From positions 1,612,001 to 1,676,000 of the forward strand of contig JBCAQO010000005.1 in the NCBI GenBank assembly GCA_039111635.1: a stretch of 64,000 nucleotides of DNA, written 5' to 3'. The translations under genes and the position numbers were made by a program. The stretch comes from Heterobasidion occidentale. Its lineage: Eukaryota > Basidiomycota > Agaricomycetes > Russulales > Bondarzewiaceae. The number at the start of each line of letters is the position of its first letter. The first letter of the stretch is position 1. Below are positions 22,401 through 33,269 of this stretch, piece by piece. Under the pieces are notes generated by a model. It made no database searches and was not told the DNA's origin. It saw only the letters and a list, made by a program, of their open reading frames with translations.

Positions 22401-22982
22401 CGAGTCCTCGCGCGTCCGTGCGGGCTCGAGTATGTCCAGCCCAAATCCGATCGACTGCGCGGCTGCATCACGTAAGCGCTGGCGTTCCTGCTCCTCCTCG
22501 TCGCGCTTGGGCGCACGGATTTCGATGACCTCTGACAGGAGGAGCGCCTGTGCGGGCAGAGGCTGTTTGACGGACTTTCGGCGCCGCCCGAAACCCAGCG
22601 CGTCTGACGCCGCAACCAGAAGGCTCCCGCGGTTCTTCCTGGGTAGAGACGGGTCTGCCGTCGCTGGGCGGTGCGAGGACGACGACATGCGGGCCTCGTT
22701 GGGGAACGGATCCGCTGATGATGCAACCGGGTCAGTGCGTGGAAGGATGGGGGCCGCGGAGGCGAGGGCGCGCGTACTGTGTATGCTGATCGAATCAGGG
22801 GTACCTATAGTCTCCTTTTCTTTGCCCTTCCTGCTCGCGCTGGAGGGCGTGGTGGAGGGCGTGCGCGCGCGGGAGGCGGCGCTCATCCAGGAGTCGCTGA
22901 CTCGTCCGGATTTGGGTGTGAAGAGCCCATCGGTCTGCGCGGAGAAGCGAAAGGGGCGGACGACGGAGGGGCCTGGGGACAT
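19489..22982 (-). CDS. PH-domain protein with long Ser/Pro-rich low-complexity tail
   Basis: No function known to me. The likely start is at 22,982 (MSPGPSVVRPFRF); an in-frame ATG at 23,153 is also possible. The first exon runs to about 21,730 and ends with a PH domain (about residues 285-425: WVHLSGTLPKHY, KQWKNRFVVLTSP, MLLLQIVDGAESRRWINAI). After an intron at about 21,680-21,730, a Ser/Pro/Thr-rich tail of about 700 residues follows (MQGILSSPAPSSFQTSDYG through KTSTSTSSSLS). The frame changes within the second exon near 20,945. Removing one T from a TTT (AAA on the + strand, 20,945-20,947) joins the two open frames smoothly, so this is probably a one-base error. Alternatively an unrecognised intron lies there. 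The likely role is phosphoinositide or membrane binding at the cortex, inferred from the PH domain only. Confidence 0.75.
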
Positions 22983-23153
22983 CGGAGGGGCGTGCACGAG
23001 AGAGGTGCCAGAGGTGGAGGGAGATGAAAAGCGCTGTGAGGGGGGAGGGCAATTAAGTGTTGTCAGCGGGCACAGAACATCAGATCTCGAAGAGTGCGAA
23101 TGATAGCGCGGGGAGTGTGTTCCACACTGGGTCCGACGGCTTCTGACCGGCAC

Positions 23154-23701
23154 TGAGGGGCTGCGGCTGTAGCGAGAGGGGTCCGCACCTTGTGCTGACG
23201 GTATTCAGGAGACGACCATTGGGGATATGAAAGAGGAGGGGCGCCGATAGACATGCAGGAGAGAAGGAGAAGAGGAGAAGGAGAAGGACAGAAGATGGAA
23301 AGAAAAGGGCAAGAGAGTGGTGAACAAGCGGCGCTTCGCCGGTGTTGGCCTGGCCAGACACCGGCCGGCGTTAAATATGGACTGCTCCCGATCGTTCCCC
23401 TTCATTATATCTTAATTGCCTTAGCCTCCGTTTCTTCCGTGTCCGAACGCGCTGACCGCCGCCGTCTTTGCAAACAGCCACCGACTGACCCCGACTCGAT
23501 GAGCAGCGAGCGCGCAAGTCGTCGCTCTGCTTATTATCATATTTTCAGTCCAGTTCCTGGCTCTCGCACGATCTCAGGCACTCGACCCATGCGTCACACA
23601 TTATCAGCCTGAAACCGCCAACGGCTCCGGGGTATCTAAGCAGCGCCACAAGAAAAACAATCCCAAGCTAGTATTACGAACATACACATCGCGTCCCAAC
23701 G
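23154..23701. other. Intergenic region (promoter side of PH gene, 3' side of coiled-coil gene)
   Basis: Contains a purine-rich tract on the + strand (GAGAAGGAGAAGAGGAGAAG around 23,255-23,300), which is the C/T-rich leader of the minus-strand PH gene. It is followed by the 3' flank of the coiled-coil gene. No gene recognised. Confidence 0.45.
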
Positions 23702-24794
23702 TCAACTCGCCAGTGCCCTCATCCGCTTGTACGTCGCAAACGGCCCCACCGTGCCCTTGGCCCCACCAAGCTTCACGCTCTTGTCTCGCGTCGGGAACAC
23801 CAGCCTCTGTCGCACCTCCTCCACCGTCAGCGGCACAGGTCGCTCGTTCGCTGGCCCGTCGTCGTTCAAAGACTCATCTCCCATCAGATGTCGCAGCAGC
23901 GCGTTCTCCTTCTCCAGGCGCGCAAGCTCAGACTCGCGCTCCAGCGCCCAGTCTGCCGCCGCGAGCGCGTCCCACTCCTCCGGCCTGTACGCGTCTTGTG
24001 CCCCCGCGGGCACCTCCGTCACGTCCTCGCCGCCCAGCGCGCGCAGCTGCTGCCGGAGCAGCCGTGACATGCGCGTGAGCGATTCGGAATACGCCGAGCT
24101 CGCCGCAAGCCGCTGCGCGTGCTCCTCCGTCTCACGCGCAATCAGGCGCGTCTCGTACTCCCGGACGAGAGAAAGCTCCTGCTCTTGCACCTCATGCTGC
24201 GTCGAGCCCGCGTCAGTCAAGTATGCATGGGATCAGGCCGGGGTTAGGCAGGAGACGCGTACGGCACGGTTCCGGAACTGGTTCATGACGTTTTCCAAGG
24301 TCGTTTCGTACTCTTTAATCAGCGCATTCAATTGCTTGTTATCGTGAAGGAGAGCCTGGTTGTCGGCCGTCATGACAGTGTTCATGCGTTCCAGCTCTGC
24401 GTCGTACTCTTCTGCTCATGCAAAAGTCAAGGACGTCAATCGAGACCGCTGGAATAGAACGCGACCGACGCCGCACCTTGTGATTTATCGAGGTTAAATC
24501 TGTGCGGAACGCAGTCAATACGTCCATTCTGCCATGCACAAGGGACGCGGAGGGGTAGGCGCTCGGATCACACACACCGTCGCAACACGAATCCCGTCTG
24601 AGAATGGATCGCTTGGTTCTGAGCGCCGGGCGTCAGCGAGACGCCGATCAGCGAGAAACCGATGTACAGACCTTGACGTTATTCGCCTGTGCGTGTAAAT
24701 TCGCGGTGTAGTGGCGATGGCTGTTCGTCTGCTCCGCCAGCTCCGTGAGCAGCGCCCAGAGACGCTCCAAGTCCTGTGGATCAATGATCGCCAT
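23702..24794 (-). CDS. Small coiled-coil protein, SIKE/FGFR1OP2-like (STRIPAK Sci1-type candidate)
   Basis: The start at 24,794 gives MAIIDPQDLERLWALLTELA. Exons by eye: 24,794 to about 24,675 (ending NNVK); a short exon near 24,620 encoding NQAIHSQTGFVLRR; a third encoding FNLDKSQ; a fourth near 24,420-24,270 (EEYDAELERMNTVMTADNQ... LNALIKEYETTLENVMNQF); and the last, to 23,702. Heptad-rich helices dominate, and a Leu-zipper-like LARLEKENALLRHLM lies near the C-terminus. The LHDNKQL...IKEYETTLENVM block resembles SIKE/FGFR1OP2, whose fungal counterpart (Sci1) is a small STRIPAK subunit controlling hyphal fusion and fruiting. That assignment is from memory of the family and is tentative. It shares a 186-bp divergent promoter with the PHD-finger gene. 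Confidence 0.7.
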
Positions 24795-24948
24795 TGCTTG
24801 GGAGTTTCCTCGGGCGTCTCGTTCAGTGTTGTGGGTGACGGAGAAAGAGAAGAGCTGGACTGTGAGCGTGAAGCTGTGTGAAGGGAGGAAGAGCGCCGAT
24901 GTGCTCAGCGGCACACGCGGCGGGAAAAGCCGAACGCGCTATTCCTCT

Positions 24949-24980
24949 GGGGTAACCCTAACCCAACCGAGTTTTACCCC
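24949..24980. promoter_or_regulatory. Telobox-like motif and 7-bp inverted repeat in a divergent promoter
   Basis: AACCCTAACCC at 24,954-24,964 equals nearly two telomere repeat units and matches the telobox bound by Myb-type telomere-repeat factors in promoters. It is flanked by GGGGTAA (24,949-24,955) and TTACCCC (24,974-24,980), which ends directly before the ATG at 24,981. It lies between two divergent genes 186 bp apart. Regulatory use is inferred. Confidence 0.5.
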
Positions 24981-26853
24981 ATGCCGCCGTCCGAGACGGT
25001 CAGCACCTTGAAGAAATGCAATCGATGCGGCGGGCAAGACACGGGCCCCGCCAATTTCCTCCTCACCTGTTCCGACTGCCGCAGATCCTTCCATCACCGT
25101 CCGTGTGCACCTGGTCTATCTCTCCGTGCGGCGCTGCTGATCATGCCGCGCGTTGACCAGGATGTCACATTCCACCTGTGTCCGACAAGGATATGATCGC
25201 GATGCTAGATGCCACCATGAACAAGGATGTCGACAACGGGATCTATGGGTGGTCGTGTAAGCGATGCTCGAAAAAGAAGAGCGGGGCTGAATCTGAGCGT
25301 GCAGTGGTGGGTTCACAGGTCCGCTGGTTCCTCTTGTTCATGTCCAGTGCGTGTACGGTACTCACGATGTCGTACTCGTGGGCAACAGCCACCACAGCCG
25401 CCCCTCCTGAATGTGAGCACGGCCGCTGTGATCGTTGAAATGGTTGAATCGGCAGATGACGAACCCACGCCTGCGCCTGCGGCTGTGCCAGGACTACAGC
25501 CTGCTCAAGCGCTTCCTGTTGATCGTCGAGCATCTGATGATCACCTCCGAAAACATTCTCCATCACAACGTCTCACTGCCAGTCCGGTGGTGGTTCCTTC
25601 AAAGCGAACAATCGCACCGCCCCAACCTGCGCTCCCACGCTCTAGCTCGTCCTCTCGCAATCTACTTCCTGCGCGCCCACAGCTTTCTCCACAACCATCG
25701 CACTCTCTTCCAGAGCCCACTGTGCGCCCTTCAGGAGACCCATTGTCAGATGCATCGGGTCATCGCCCCTATGAACCTCCCTCACATCTTTCGGAAGCAG
25801 CGCGGTCAGCACGCGATGGCTTCCGACAGCCAGCACCTCCCCAGAGAGGTCGACGCCCGTATGAAGCAACTGCGCTTGCGATCGGCGAGATTATTGGCCC
25901 CTAAACCAGGTGAATCTTTCGTTAACTCGTCACCGATCTTCTTGCTAATTCTCTGTATCAAACCCGACACAGGCATCCTTCTGGCTAAACATCGCACATC
26001 AGCATCAGCAGCGCGTTCCGCTTCACCGCCACGGCGAATCTTCTCATTCTTCTCCTCCTCTTCCCGACATACCTAAGGGCTCTCATGCACAGCCTCTCGA
26101 TATCATACCAATGGACGTCGATTCTGATACTCCGCCGCCGCCCGAGATCATACCAGTGGACATGGATATACAATCGGAAATGCCACCACCTCCCCTCCCT
26201 GTTGACCGTGCTCCTCCTACCCCGGCGCCATCGGCACTGCCAGACTTCCGCGCCATCACGTCCCGACTCCGCGCTGAAGGAAAACTCGACCCGCCTGACC
26301 AAGGACGCACGTTCCTCGGCCCTCCCACCGCTTCTGCTTCCGCGCACCACGACTCCAACCTCCGCGATTCGGACGCTGCAGGCGACGCGGACGATGATCT
26401 CGACGACCTGTACGGTCCGCTCCCACACGAGGTGCGCTCGCGCACGATCCCCCGCGAGTACACCCCGCTCCACCCGACGCCGGACCCCTTCGAGGCCGAG
26501 GACCGCGCGTTCCGAGCGCGCCGATTCGCGCCGCTCCCGCGTATGACCACCGCGCGCTCGTGGTCGCCCGAAGCCTCACTCCCCACACCCAGATCCATGT
26601 CCCCGCGGCCGTTTGACACCGCCAGCGGCTCGCACGGGCAGCGGGAGCCGAAGGACTCCGCGCCACAGCGCGAGAAGAAGCTGATACCCGCGCGGGATTG
26701 CGAGGTGTACGCGGATAGCAAGGAATGAAGGCGTTTGAGAGGTTGATCGCGAAGCAGGTGCAGCGGGGGAAAAGAGCGGCGACCAAGGTCAAGGCGAAGA
26801 AGCGGGAAAGCGGCAGTAAAGGCCTCTTCCAATTCGTCAAGGGGACTGGCTGA
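24981..26853 (+). CDS. PHD-finger protein with Pro/Ser-rich body, two apparent frameshifts
   Basis: A PHD zinc finger sits at the extreme N-terminus: CNRCGG, CSDC, HHRPC, and after one or two introns WSCKRCSKKK near 25,250. This is the C4HC3 spacing of chromatin-reading PHD fingers, which usually bind methylated or unmodified histone H3 tails. A Pro/Ser/Arg-rich region follows (25,440-25,890). The frame then breaks at the C run 25,898-25,901. One more C gives GPLNQ, splicing cleanly to ASFWLNIAHQHQQR after the intron that ends ACACAG at about 25,975. The second block (MDVDSDTPPPP... about 26,110-26,720) breaks again at AA 26,724-26,725. One more A restores a basic tail (MKAFERLIAKQVQRGKRAA) with a stop at 26,851-26,853. 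It is likely nuclear; its target is unknown. Confidence 0.7.
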
Positions 26854-27272
26854 ATGAGAAGCCGATGTACCAGCCCGCCGCTGAAAAAGATGGTCGTGAT
26901 GACCGACAGCAGACCCATTTGGATTAATTGTTGTGCTGATACTTTGTTTTCTTTTATGTTTTCATGCAACGCATATCGCTTTCTGTTTGCATTGTTGCCG
27001 TTCTGTAATAGCTTTACACGCCATCTATCCATTTGTGGCTCGAGTGCATTCTTTAATTCATGCATGCGCACCGGTATGCTGGCCTCGTGAAATGCAGGGT
27101 CAACGCCGGTGTGATGGCTCTCAGGAACCACCCAGTCTTTGACCGCGTCCACCACCTTCCAGCAGCGTGATCGACGCCTGCCTGCAATTGTTCACATTCG
27201 TCTTTTGCGCGCACTCTACACACCCTCTAGCGGCCTGCTACTGAGAAGTTTTACGAATTCTGTGTCGTCAAA
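26854..27272. other. Intergenic region between PHD and SAP genes
   Basis: A/T-richer than its surroundings. It holds the 3' flank of the PHD gene and the promoter of the SAP-domain gene. No gene or repeat recognised. Confidence 0.45.
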
Positions 27273-29633
27273 ATGACATCGGACCCCGCTGCTGAACTTT
27301 CTAAACTGACCGTGCCCCAGCTCAAGGCTCTTTGCAAGGAGCGTCGGATCACTGGCTACTCGAAGCTTGGCAAGGCAGCACTCTTGGAGAGACTTGGTGC
27401 GCACGCGCCTTCGAATCAGCCTGCAGCAACTTCTCTGGAGACTCAGCCCCGAGTGCAAGCGATGGCGTAACGACCCAAGGGGCTGCTGCCACTCCATCTG
27501 ACAGGACTGGGTCGGATTCACTTGGAAACTCGTCCATCGACACATCTCATGTTCAAGGTACTTATGTGGAGCCCAATCTATCTTCTGTGAATCTTTCAAC
27601 AACCTCGATATATGCGCCTTCTTCGGACCCTGGCTCCAACGACATCTCTCACCATTCGAGGGCACCGTCTCACCCCACCGATGCGTCAACCACAACTCTT
27701 TCGAAAGAGGCGCTTGGTACAAAAGATCTTCTGCTCCCATGGAGCCTGCTGCTGAACCGCCGCCGAAAAAAACAAAGATAAATCAAGCCTCAAGGACATC
27801 AGACCAACTCTTGCGACATTGGCTCTAGAACCTTGTCCACGCTCTCTGCCTTTAAGGTTCCTGCCGTACCTAAAGTGAATTTAGCAGCCACGGCTTCTCT
27901 GACCATGGCTTCGCCAGCTCAAGACTGCCGAGCTCGTCCTGCTTCGCTAACTGTATCCACTTTTGGAACTCAAACTCTTGCTTCGAAGTCTGGAAAGCGA
28001 TTCAGACCCCTGGCCGTGATAGTATCGGCTTCGAAGTTCTCGTCGGAGCCGACAAGCGCAATTAGTCGCTCGACTTCTGCGATCGAGGGGCGGACCCCGT
28101 CCCGAGAATCTTCCCGCACAAAGTCCGAGAACGTGTCGCTGTACCACCTCGATTTCCCCGATCCCGAGGCGCCAGTGCCGTTGCAACCCATCTCTCTACC
28201 CCCGCCTCTCTCTCGTCGGAGACTAGTATATCGGTGGTCGGTTATTCTTAGCGGCCTCTCGGGCCAGCAGAGAACGCAGTGTGTCCTCGTCTCGAAATTA
28301 TTTCGCTACGCAGGCCAGTGTGCGCACGTGTCATTCCCATCTTCGCTCTGACTGCCTTTTCATCTAGTTTATTCATCTGCTGGTCATCGACTTGTCCGAG
28401 ATTTCACAGGCAGACGTCTGGCAACGTGAGAGAAGCGCACCCTCTGCGACCACAAACTTCTGGCCATGTCTCTGCCAACGCGAGCACGAGACGCGGGAGC
28501 GCAAGGAGAGATACTATGCGTCCTTTTTAGGGTCGTTCTACCGGGGCCTTACACCAATTTCTGAGCGTTTGTGGAGCAGCCCAGATGACCACCAACAGCT
28601 CACCATCATCCTGAGGTATGAGTAACGAACTTGCAACGATCATATGATTTTATCCGTTCGTCTTAGGTTTTTGACAACACGGCTGTGGTTTGCAATATCG
28701 ATCAGCGGTTCGAAGCAAAATCGTTTCGCCTGGCTTTTGGACATTGTAACAGGTGCACAGCCGTCGTCAAGGGAGAAATATGGCGGATCACTGTTCAGTC
28801 TCCTCGATTTTCTACGGACCGGATTACACCGCTAAGGACTAAGTCGTTTTATGTTCTGCAATCCACATGCGAAGTCATCGGCCAGCCCGCAGAACCGATT
28901 GATCCTGGGTCCCCTCCCGTCGACAGCATTCCTGTCCGTCCTGACTGGATGCGGTACATCGAGCACCGTGTATCGTCGGCGGGCGTTCACAGCCCCGGTT
29001 CTTCTCTGTTTTCCGACCATCTGAAATGGGCGCACACTGCTGAGTATAAGAAGGCATCAGCATCCACTGGCTCAAACGTATGGCAGACAAAGGGGAGGAA
29101 GGCGTCGCATTGCGCATAGTTGCCGAGCGATACGTTCTTGCGTGCGTGGTGGGAAACAGGTTCGTGCAACCGAATTGCGAATGGGATCATGCGATATGCT
29201 GAATGTTCATGACGGATTAGTGTCAGCGGGAGTTGGAAGTCGGCGACACAGATGGCTCAAGACTTCGCAGGACTATCTGAACGCGCACCCAATCCGAAAC
29301 AAAAAGAACATCGAATGAGCATGTTTCTCCCCGCGTACGTCTGCCGCATTTTCTTGGTTGCCCTGCCATAGAAGATAGATACCATCTGACATCTACAGCC
29401 ATCACCATGTCGAGAGCGTGCATTTCACCGCTGCCGGCGGTAAACCACTGCACCCCGCCCTTGCCGTTGTGCAGACACCTGGAAGAGAATATTTCATCTT
29501 GAAGGATAACGGGATGCAGGTCGGATGTGAGGAAGACGGCATTGCCGAGATATGGACGAGGATAATAGGCTGTGATGCGAGAGGTGTGCTGGTCGGCCCT
29601 CCCACGATGTCTCTTGTCGGACTTGATTATTGA
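27273..29633 (+). CDS. SAP-domain protein, conserved but uncharacterised, several apparent frameshifts
   Basis: Opens with a SAP motif (LTVPQLKALCKERRITGYSK, residues about 10-45), a helix-turn-helix that binds A/T-rich DNA in chromatin and repair proteins. A Ser/Thr-rich linker follows, then a nuclear-localisation-like PPPKKTK near 27,765. The middle part (RRLVYRWSVILSGLSGQQR at about 28,220-28,280) looks like an F-box-like helical motif. Further blocks are REHETRERKERYYASFLG (28,480-28,530), SFYVLQSTCEVIGQPAEP (about 28,845-28,900) and a C-terminal block HHHVESVHFTAAGG...MQVGCEEDG ending LVGLDY at 29,633. The frame slips near 27,427 and at 27,721-27,724, each fixed by one inserted base, and probably again near 28,420. 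I do not recognise a named family beyond SAP. Either base errors or early pseudogene decay would explain the breaks. Confidence 0.6.
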
Positions 29634-29807
29634 AAATTGACCACACCGTATGTCTCGTGGTGTACTCGTGCATTAATAAGGCGGAAAGCCTTCAGAATAT
29701 GCGAAGAAAGGAAAAGAGAACTCTGGAATTTTACAACAAGATTATGCTTCTACGTCCCGACGGCCTGATCGTGTGCCGCTCACTCTACTTGCAACCGCGT
29801 CCATAAG

Positions 29808-31143
29808 CTATGAGCTACCAAAGACGCCCTTGCTGGAGGACAGCTCGGCTCCCAGCTTATATCCCAACACCTACGCGGGAGAGATCAGTCACCTACGCAT
29901 CTAATAACGCGATCGAGAGACGCACCTTGTCCCAGTCAATCTTCTGACGCGTGAGCGGCAGCGCGCGGCGCAAGCCCTTGAAGGTTTTCTCGCTCATCTC
30001 GTGGTACGTTTCGGCCAACGAGGCCTGATACACGCCCTCCTGGTCTTCGATGAGCGCGAGGATTTTCGTTGCGGAGGGCGCGGGTGAGGAGGCTGAGATT
30101 GTGGGCGGGAGCGCGATCGAGGTAGTATGCTGGGTCTCGAGCTGGACCTAGAAACGCGCCGGCGTCAATAGGAGTGCCGGAGAATTCGGGAGTGAATAAA
30201 GGAAAGGGGATTGGCGCACGTTTCCTTGCTCGTAGTAATGTACGTTGACGAGAACGCGACCAGATATCGTGCTCGCCTCGAGGTCAACGACGTATTCCGA
30301 TCGCCATCGCCCAGACCTGCAGCGCGCAGGCAACGTCAAACTGTGTGCTCGAGGCTGGATGCGAGAGGGGCGAACGCACCAGTAATTCGAGGGGTTGTAT
30401 TTGTTGGCGACGATCTGGACCGTGAAGGACGTGGACGAGCGCGGCTTTGCGAAGACCGAGGCGACGCCGTCTTGGAAGTGTGCGGCGAGGTAGGAGAGGG
30501 TGGCAGACTCCAAGGCCACTCTGGATGGCACCGGCCAGGTTTCAGCCCTGTGCGATTTGAAAGGATATGATGGAGGCGCACCGAAATGGCTCTGATTCGG
30601 TGTCTGGCTCGAAGGCTCGTGTCTCGGACGTTTCCTACGAGCATCGGGCGACAGAGGGCACTGGGTTCAGCCATCTACCGAACTCGAAAGGACGGCGCTC
30701 ACCAGCGAGATGTGATCGAAAAGAAACGTCGTCTTCGACCGCGGATCCAAGTACCGCTCCTCCTCTCCCTCAATCTTTGCAGCATCGCTTATGATCGACT
30801 ACCGCGAGACGCATGCCCATGCCGGCAAGTTAGTTACGGTGCGTCGCTACAATATGCACCATGCTCGCGCACCTGGTGCTTTACGCCCGGCACATCTGCG
30901 ACGATGAACTGTTTGATGTTGTACTCCTGAAGGGCCGGGTACACGCCGGCCTGCAGGCTGTCGTCGTCGGATATAATGTTTCGGACATCTGTGGAATCGG
31001 AGGGGGACAACGTCAACGATTGACAGCAGCAACCAAAGACCGAATTGACCGTTGAGGACGTCGTTGATCTCTCCCGGAGGAGATTGGAGGAGAAATTGGG
31101 AGACGGCCTGGATGCGTTCCTCGGTGTCCATCATCACCTTCAC
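29808..31143 (-). CDS. CAP1: F-actin-capping protein subunit alpha
   Basis: Alpha half of the heterodimer that caps actin filament barbed ends, acting at cortical actin patches. The start at 31,143 or the in-frame Met slightly later gives MDTEERIQAVSQFLLQSPPG. After an intron it reads DVRNIISDDDSLQAG, then QEYNIKQFIVADVPG. Further exons encode SDAAKIEGEERYLDPRSKTT, a central VPSRVALESATLSYLAAHFQ, the family hallmark SGRWRSEYVV...VLVNVHYYEQGNVQL, and the C-terminal tentacle region FKGLRRALPLTRQKIDWDKV, ending in GVFGSS at 29,808. The final exon is separated by an intron directly after DWDK. About seven exons, all joining in frame by eye. Length of roughly 290-300 residues fits the family. Adjacent to isocitrate lyase on the same strand, without an evident functional link. 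Confidence 0.95.
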
Positions 31144-31361
31144 TGCAGTTGCTCAAGTCTCGGTTCGGCTCTCTCCGTCCCATGCTCCTGCCAAATTTAG
31201 TAACCGCAACTTTCCCTTTTAAGCCAAGTCGGATGTTGTTGCGTTCACACAAAACTCATCCCGATGGTAGTAGGAAATGCTACTGATGCTATTTTTCCGT
31301 GTGCGATAGGGAATCAAATGCTCAACTACAAACTGTACAATAGACAATGTCCCTACAACGA

Positions 31362-33269
31362 TCACAACTTGGTCTTGGAGAACTGCGCCTCTGTGACACC
31401 CTTCCCCATCGCTGCTGTCGACGATACACCGCCTGTGACGGTCTTCAACAACGAGTCGACATAGTCGGCGCCGCTCCACTGTGACAATACACCGACTGGT
31501 CAGCATCCTGTGCTTGAGCACAAGATAATCTCGTACCTTCTGGTGAGTGAGCATATCTGTGCCGAGATCGCGCTCTCTTCGCTGGACAAGCTCCACGTAG
31601 GCCTTCATGCCTTCCTTTGCGTAGGCTTGTGCGAACAGGTCCGAAATGTACCCGTTTGAGTGCAGGCCTCCGAGCTAGGGTATATGCCATCAATCATCAG
31701 CAAAACACACCGCGCGGTCATAGGCATCGAAACTGACCGTGATGAACTGCCACACAAAGCCGAGCTTCCCCAACTGCCATACGTAGTCCTTCATCTCCTG
31801 CTGCCCGAGGCCAGCAGCATCCCAGTTGAAACTCGGGCTCAAGTTGTACGCCAGCCACTGCTGAGGGTGCACGCTGTGCACGCCGTCTGCGAACTCTTTC
31901 GCCTGGGCCAGGATCGGCTTCTTGGTCTCCATCCACAACAGGTCCGCGTACCCAGCAAACGCGATCGCGCGGTTGATAGCGCACTGCGTGCCGCCCTGGT
32001 AGCGGTAGTATCCCTCGACCGTGCGGGGCAAGTCCCAGTCCCAGAAAGGTACCGTCTTGAGGCCGAATTCCTTTTGTGCGATGATGACAGCATCAGAGTA
32101 GGCCGCATGCGCGATCCGAGCAGAGAAATTGGCGAGAATGGTGGGCGAGGCCGATGTCTGTGCCTTGAGCGCATCGGCCAGTGTGACGGAGAAGAGCTGC
32201 AGTCCCGCCTGGGCGACCCATTCGTCCTCAACAGCCTGCAACGCGTCGCCCGTCTTTCCTGACGCCTCAGCCTCCTTCATTACGCGCACGAGTGGCTGAA
32301 GAGACGAGTTCGTGGCACCAAGGATGAACGCGTGGTCCCGCTCGTCGACGTTCGTTGTGATGAGCGTCGCAGCCTCCGAGTCTGTTCGTGCAACAACGAG
32401 GTTCTCGACACCCATGATGTCGAACTGCAACCGGATGGCGATGAGGCGGTTGATGTGCTCCTGGATTGGTACGAGGACCTTTCCGGCCATGTGTCCACAC
32501 TTCTTTGTACCCGCCGCCTGGTCCTCGATATGAATACCCGCGGCGCCTTTCTCGACAAACAGCTTGGTGAGCTTCATAACGGCCGAGGTACCACCGTGTC
32601 CCGTATCGGCATCGGCAATAATAGGTCGGAGATAGTCGACGATCGGCGTTGAGGCGAGTTCAGCGTCCGAGAGGTGGGAGCGGGCTTCGCGCTGTTTGCG
32701 GTCATGGAAGAGCTGCGCCATGAAAAGGTGCTCGACCTTGTTAGGTACGGTGTTGTATGGGTAATCTGTGAAAATGTTTTATGGATGAGATTGATTTATG
32801 AAAGAGTTGTAGACGCACCGGCAAGATCAGGACCCGGTTCGTTTGTGCTCGACGCGGTGCTGGACGACTGCCATCCGGAGACATACACTGTCTCCAAGTA
32901 TTTGGCCATCTGAGTGACCTGCACGGGGTCGAGGCTGATGCACGAATAAGCATGGGGTATCACGCTCGGTCGTGCGATCTGACTCACGCTCCATAGGTGT
33001 GCGAGGGTGTCCCCCGCTTGAAGTGTTCCGAGAAGAGATTGAAGGCTTTCTTTCCCTGGATATCTGAGGGGTATGAGATCGGAATGGTTCCTCGCTTGGA
33101 GACGACCTGCTCGGCGGTGTAGGGGCGCTTCACCAGCGCGAAGCGTGGGCTCTGGACATATTACTGTTGAGGGCATGCGCGCGAGCAGAACGGAGAGAGA
33201 ACCGACCTTCCACCACTGCTCGACCTGCGCGACCTCGGCCTGAAATTGTGCTCGCTCGCTGAGGGACAT
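31362..33269 (-). CDS. ICL1: Isocitrate lyase
   Basis: Cleaves isocitrate to succinate and glyoxylate, the first glyoxylate-shunt step, needed for growth on acetate, fatty acids or ethanol. The start at 33,269 ([13 protein letters not shown]) is the usual fungal N-terminus. The catalytic signature KKCGHMAGK is encoded near 32,480-32,510. Other family blocks are [39 protein letters not shown] and [19 protein letters not shown]. The fungal insert between barrel strands is present, giving about 540-550 residues. The last exon ends QFSKTKL; TKL is a weak variant of the PTS1 peroxisomal signal, which would fit a peroxisomal or glyoxysomal enzyme. Several 50-60 nt introns, for example near 32,770-32,815 and 31,500-31,540. 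No frame break found. Confidence 0.97.

Noticed and set aside
21579..22475. Long plus-strand open frame (298 codons), His/Arg-rich
   Set aside because: It is antisense to the PH-domain exon, and its composition is what the GC-rich minus-strand codons give when read backwards.
24954..24964. Chromosome end
   Set aside because: Less than two telomere units in a gene-dense stretch, with conserved genes continuing on both sides.
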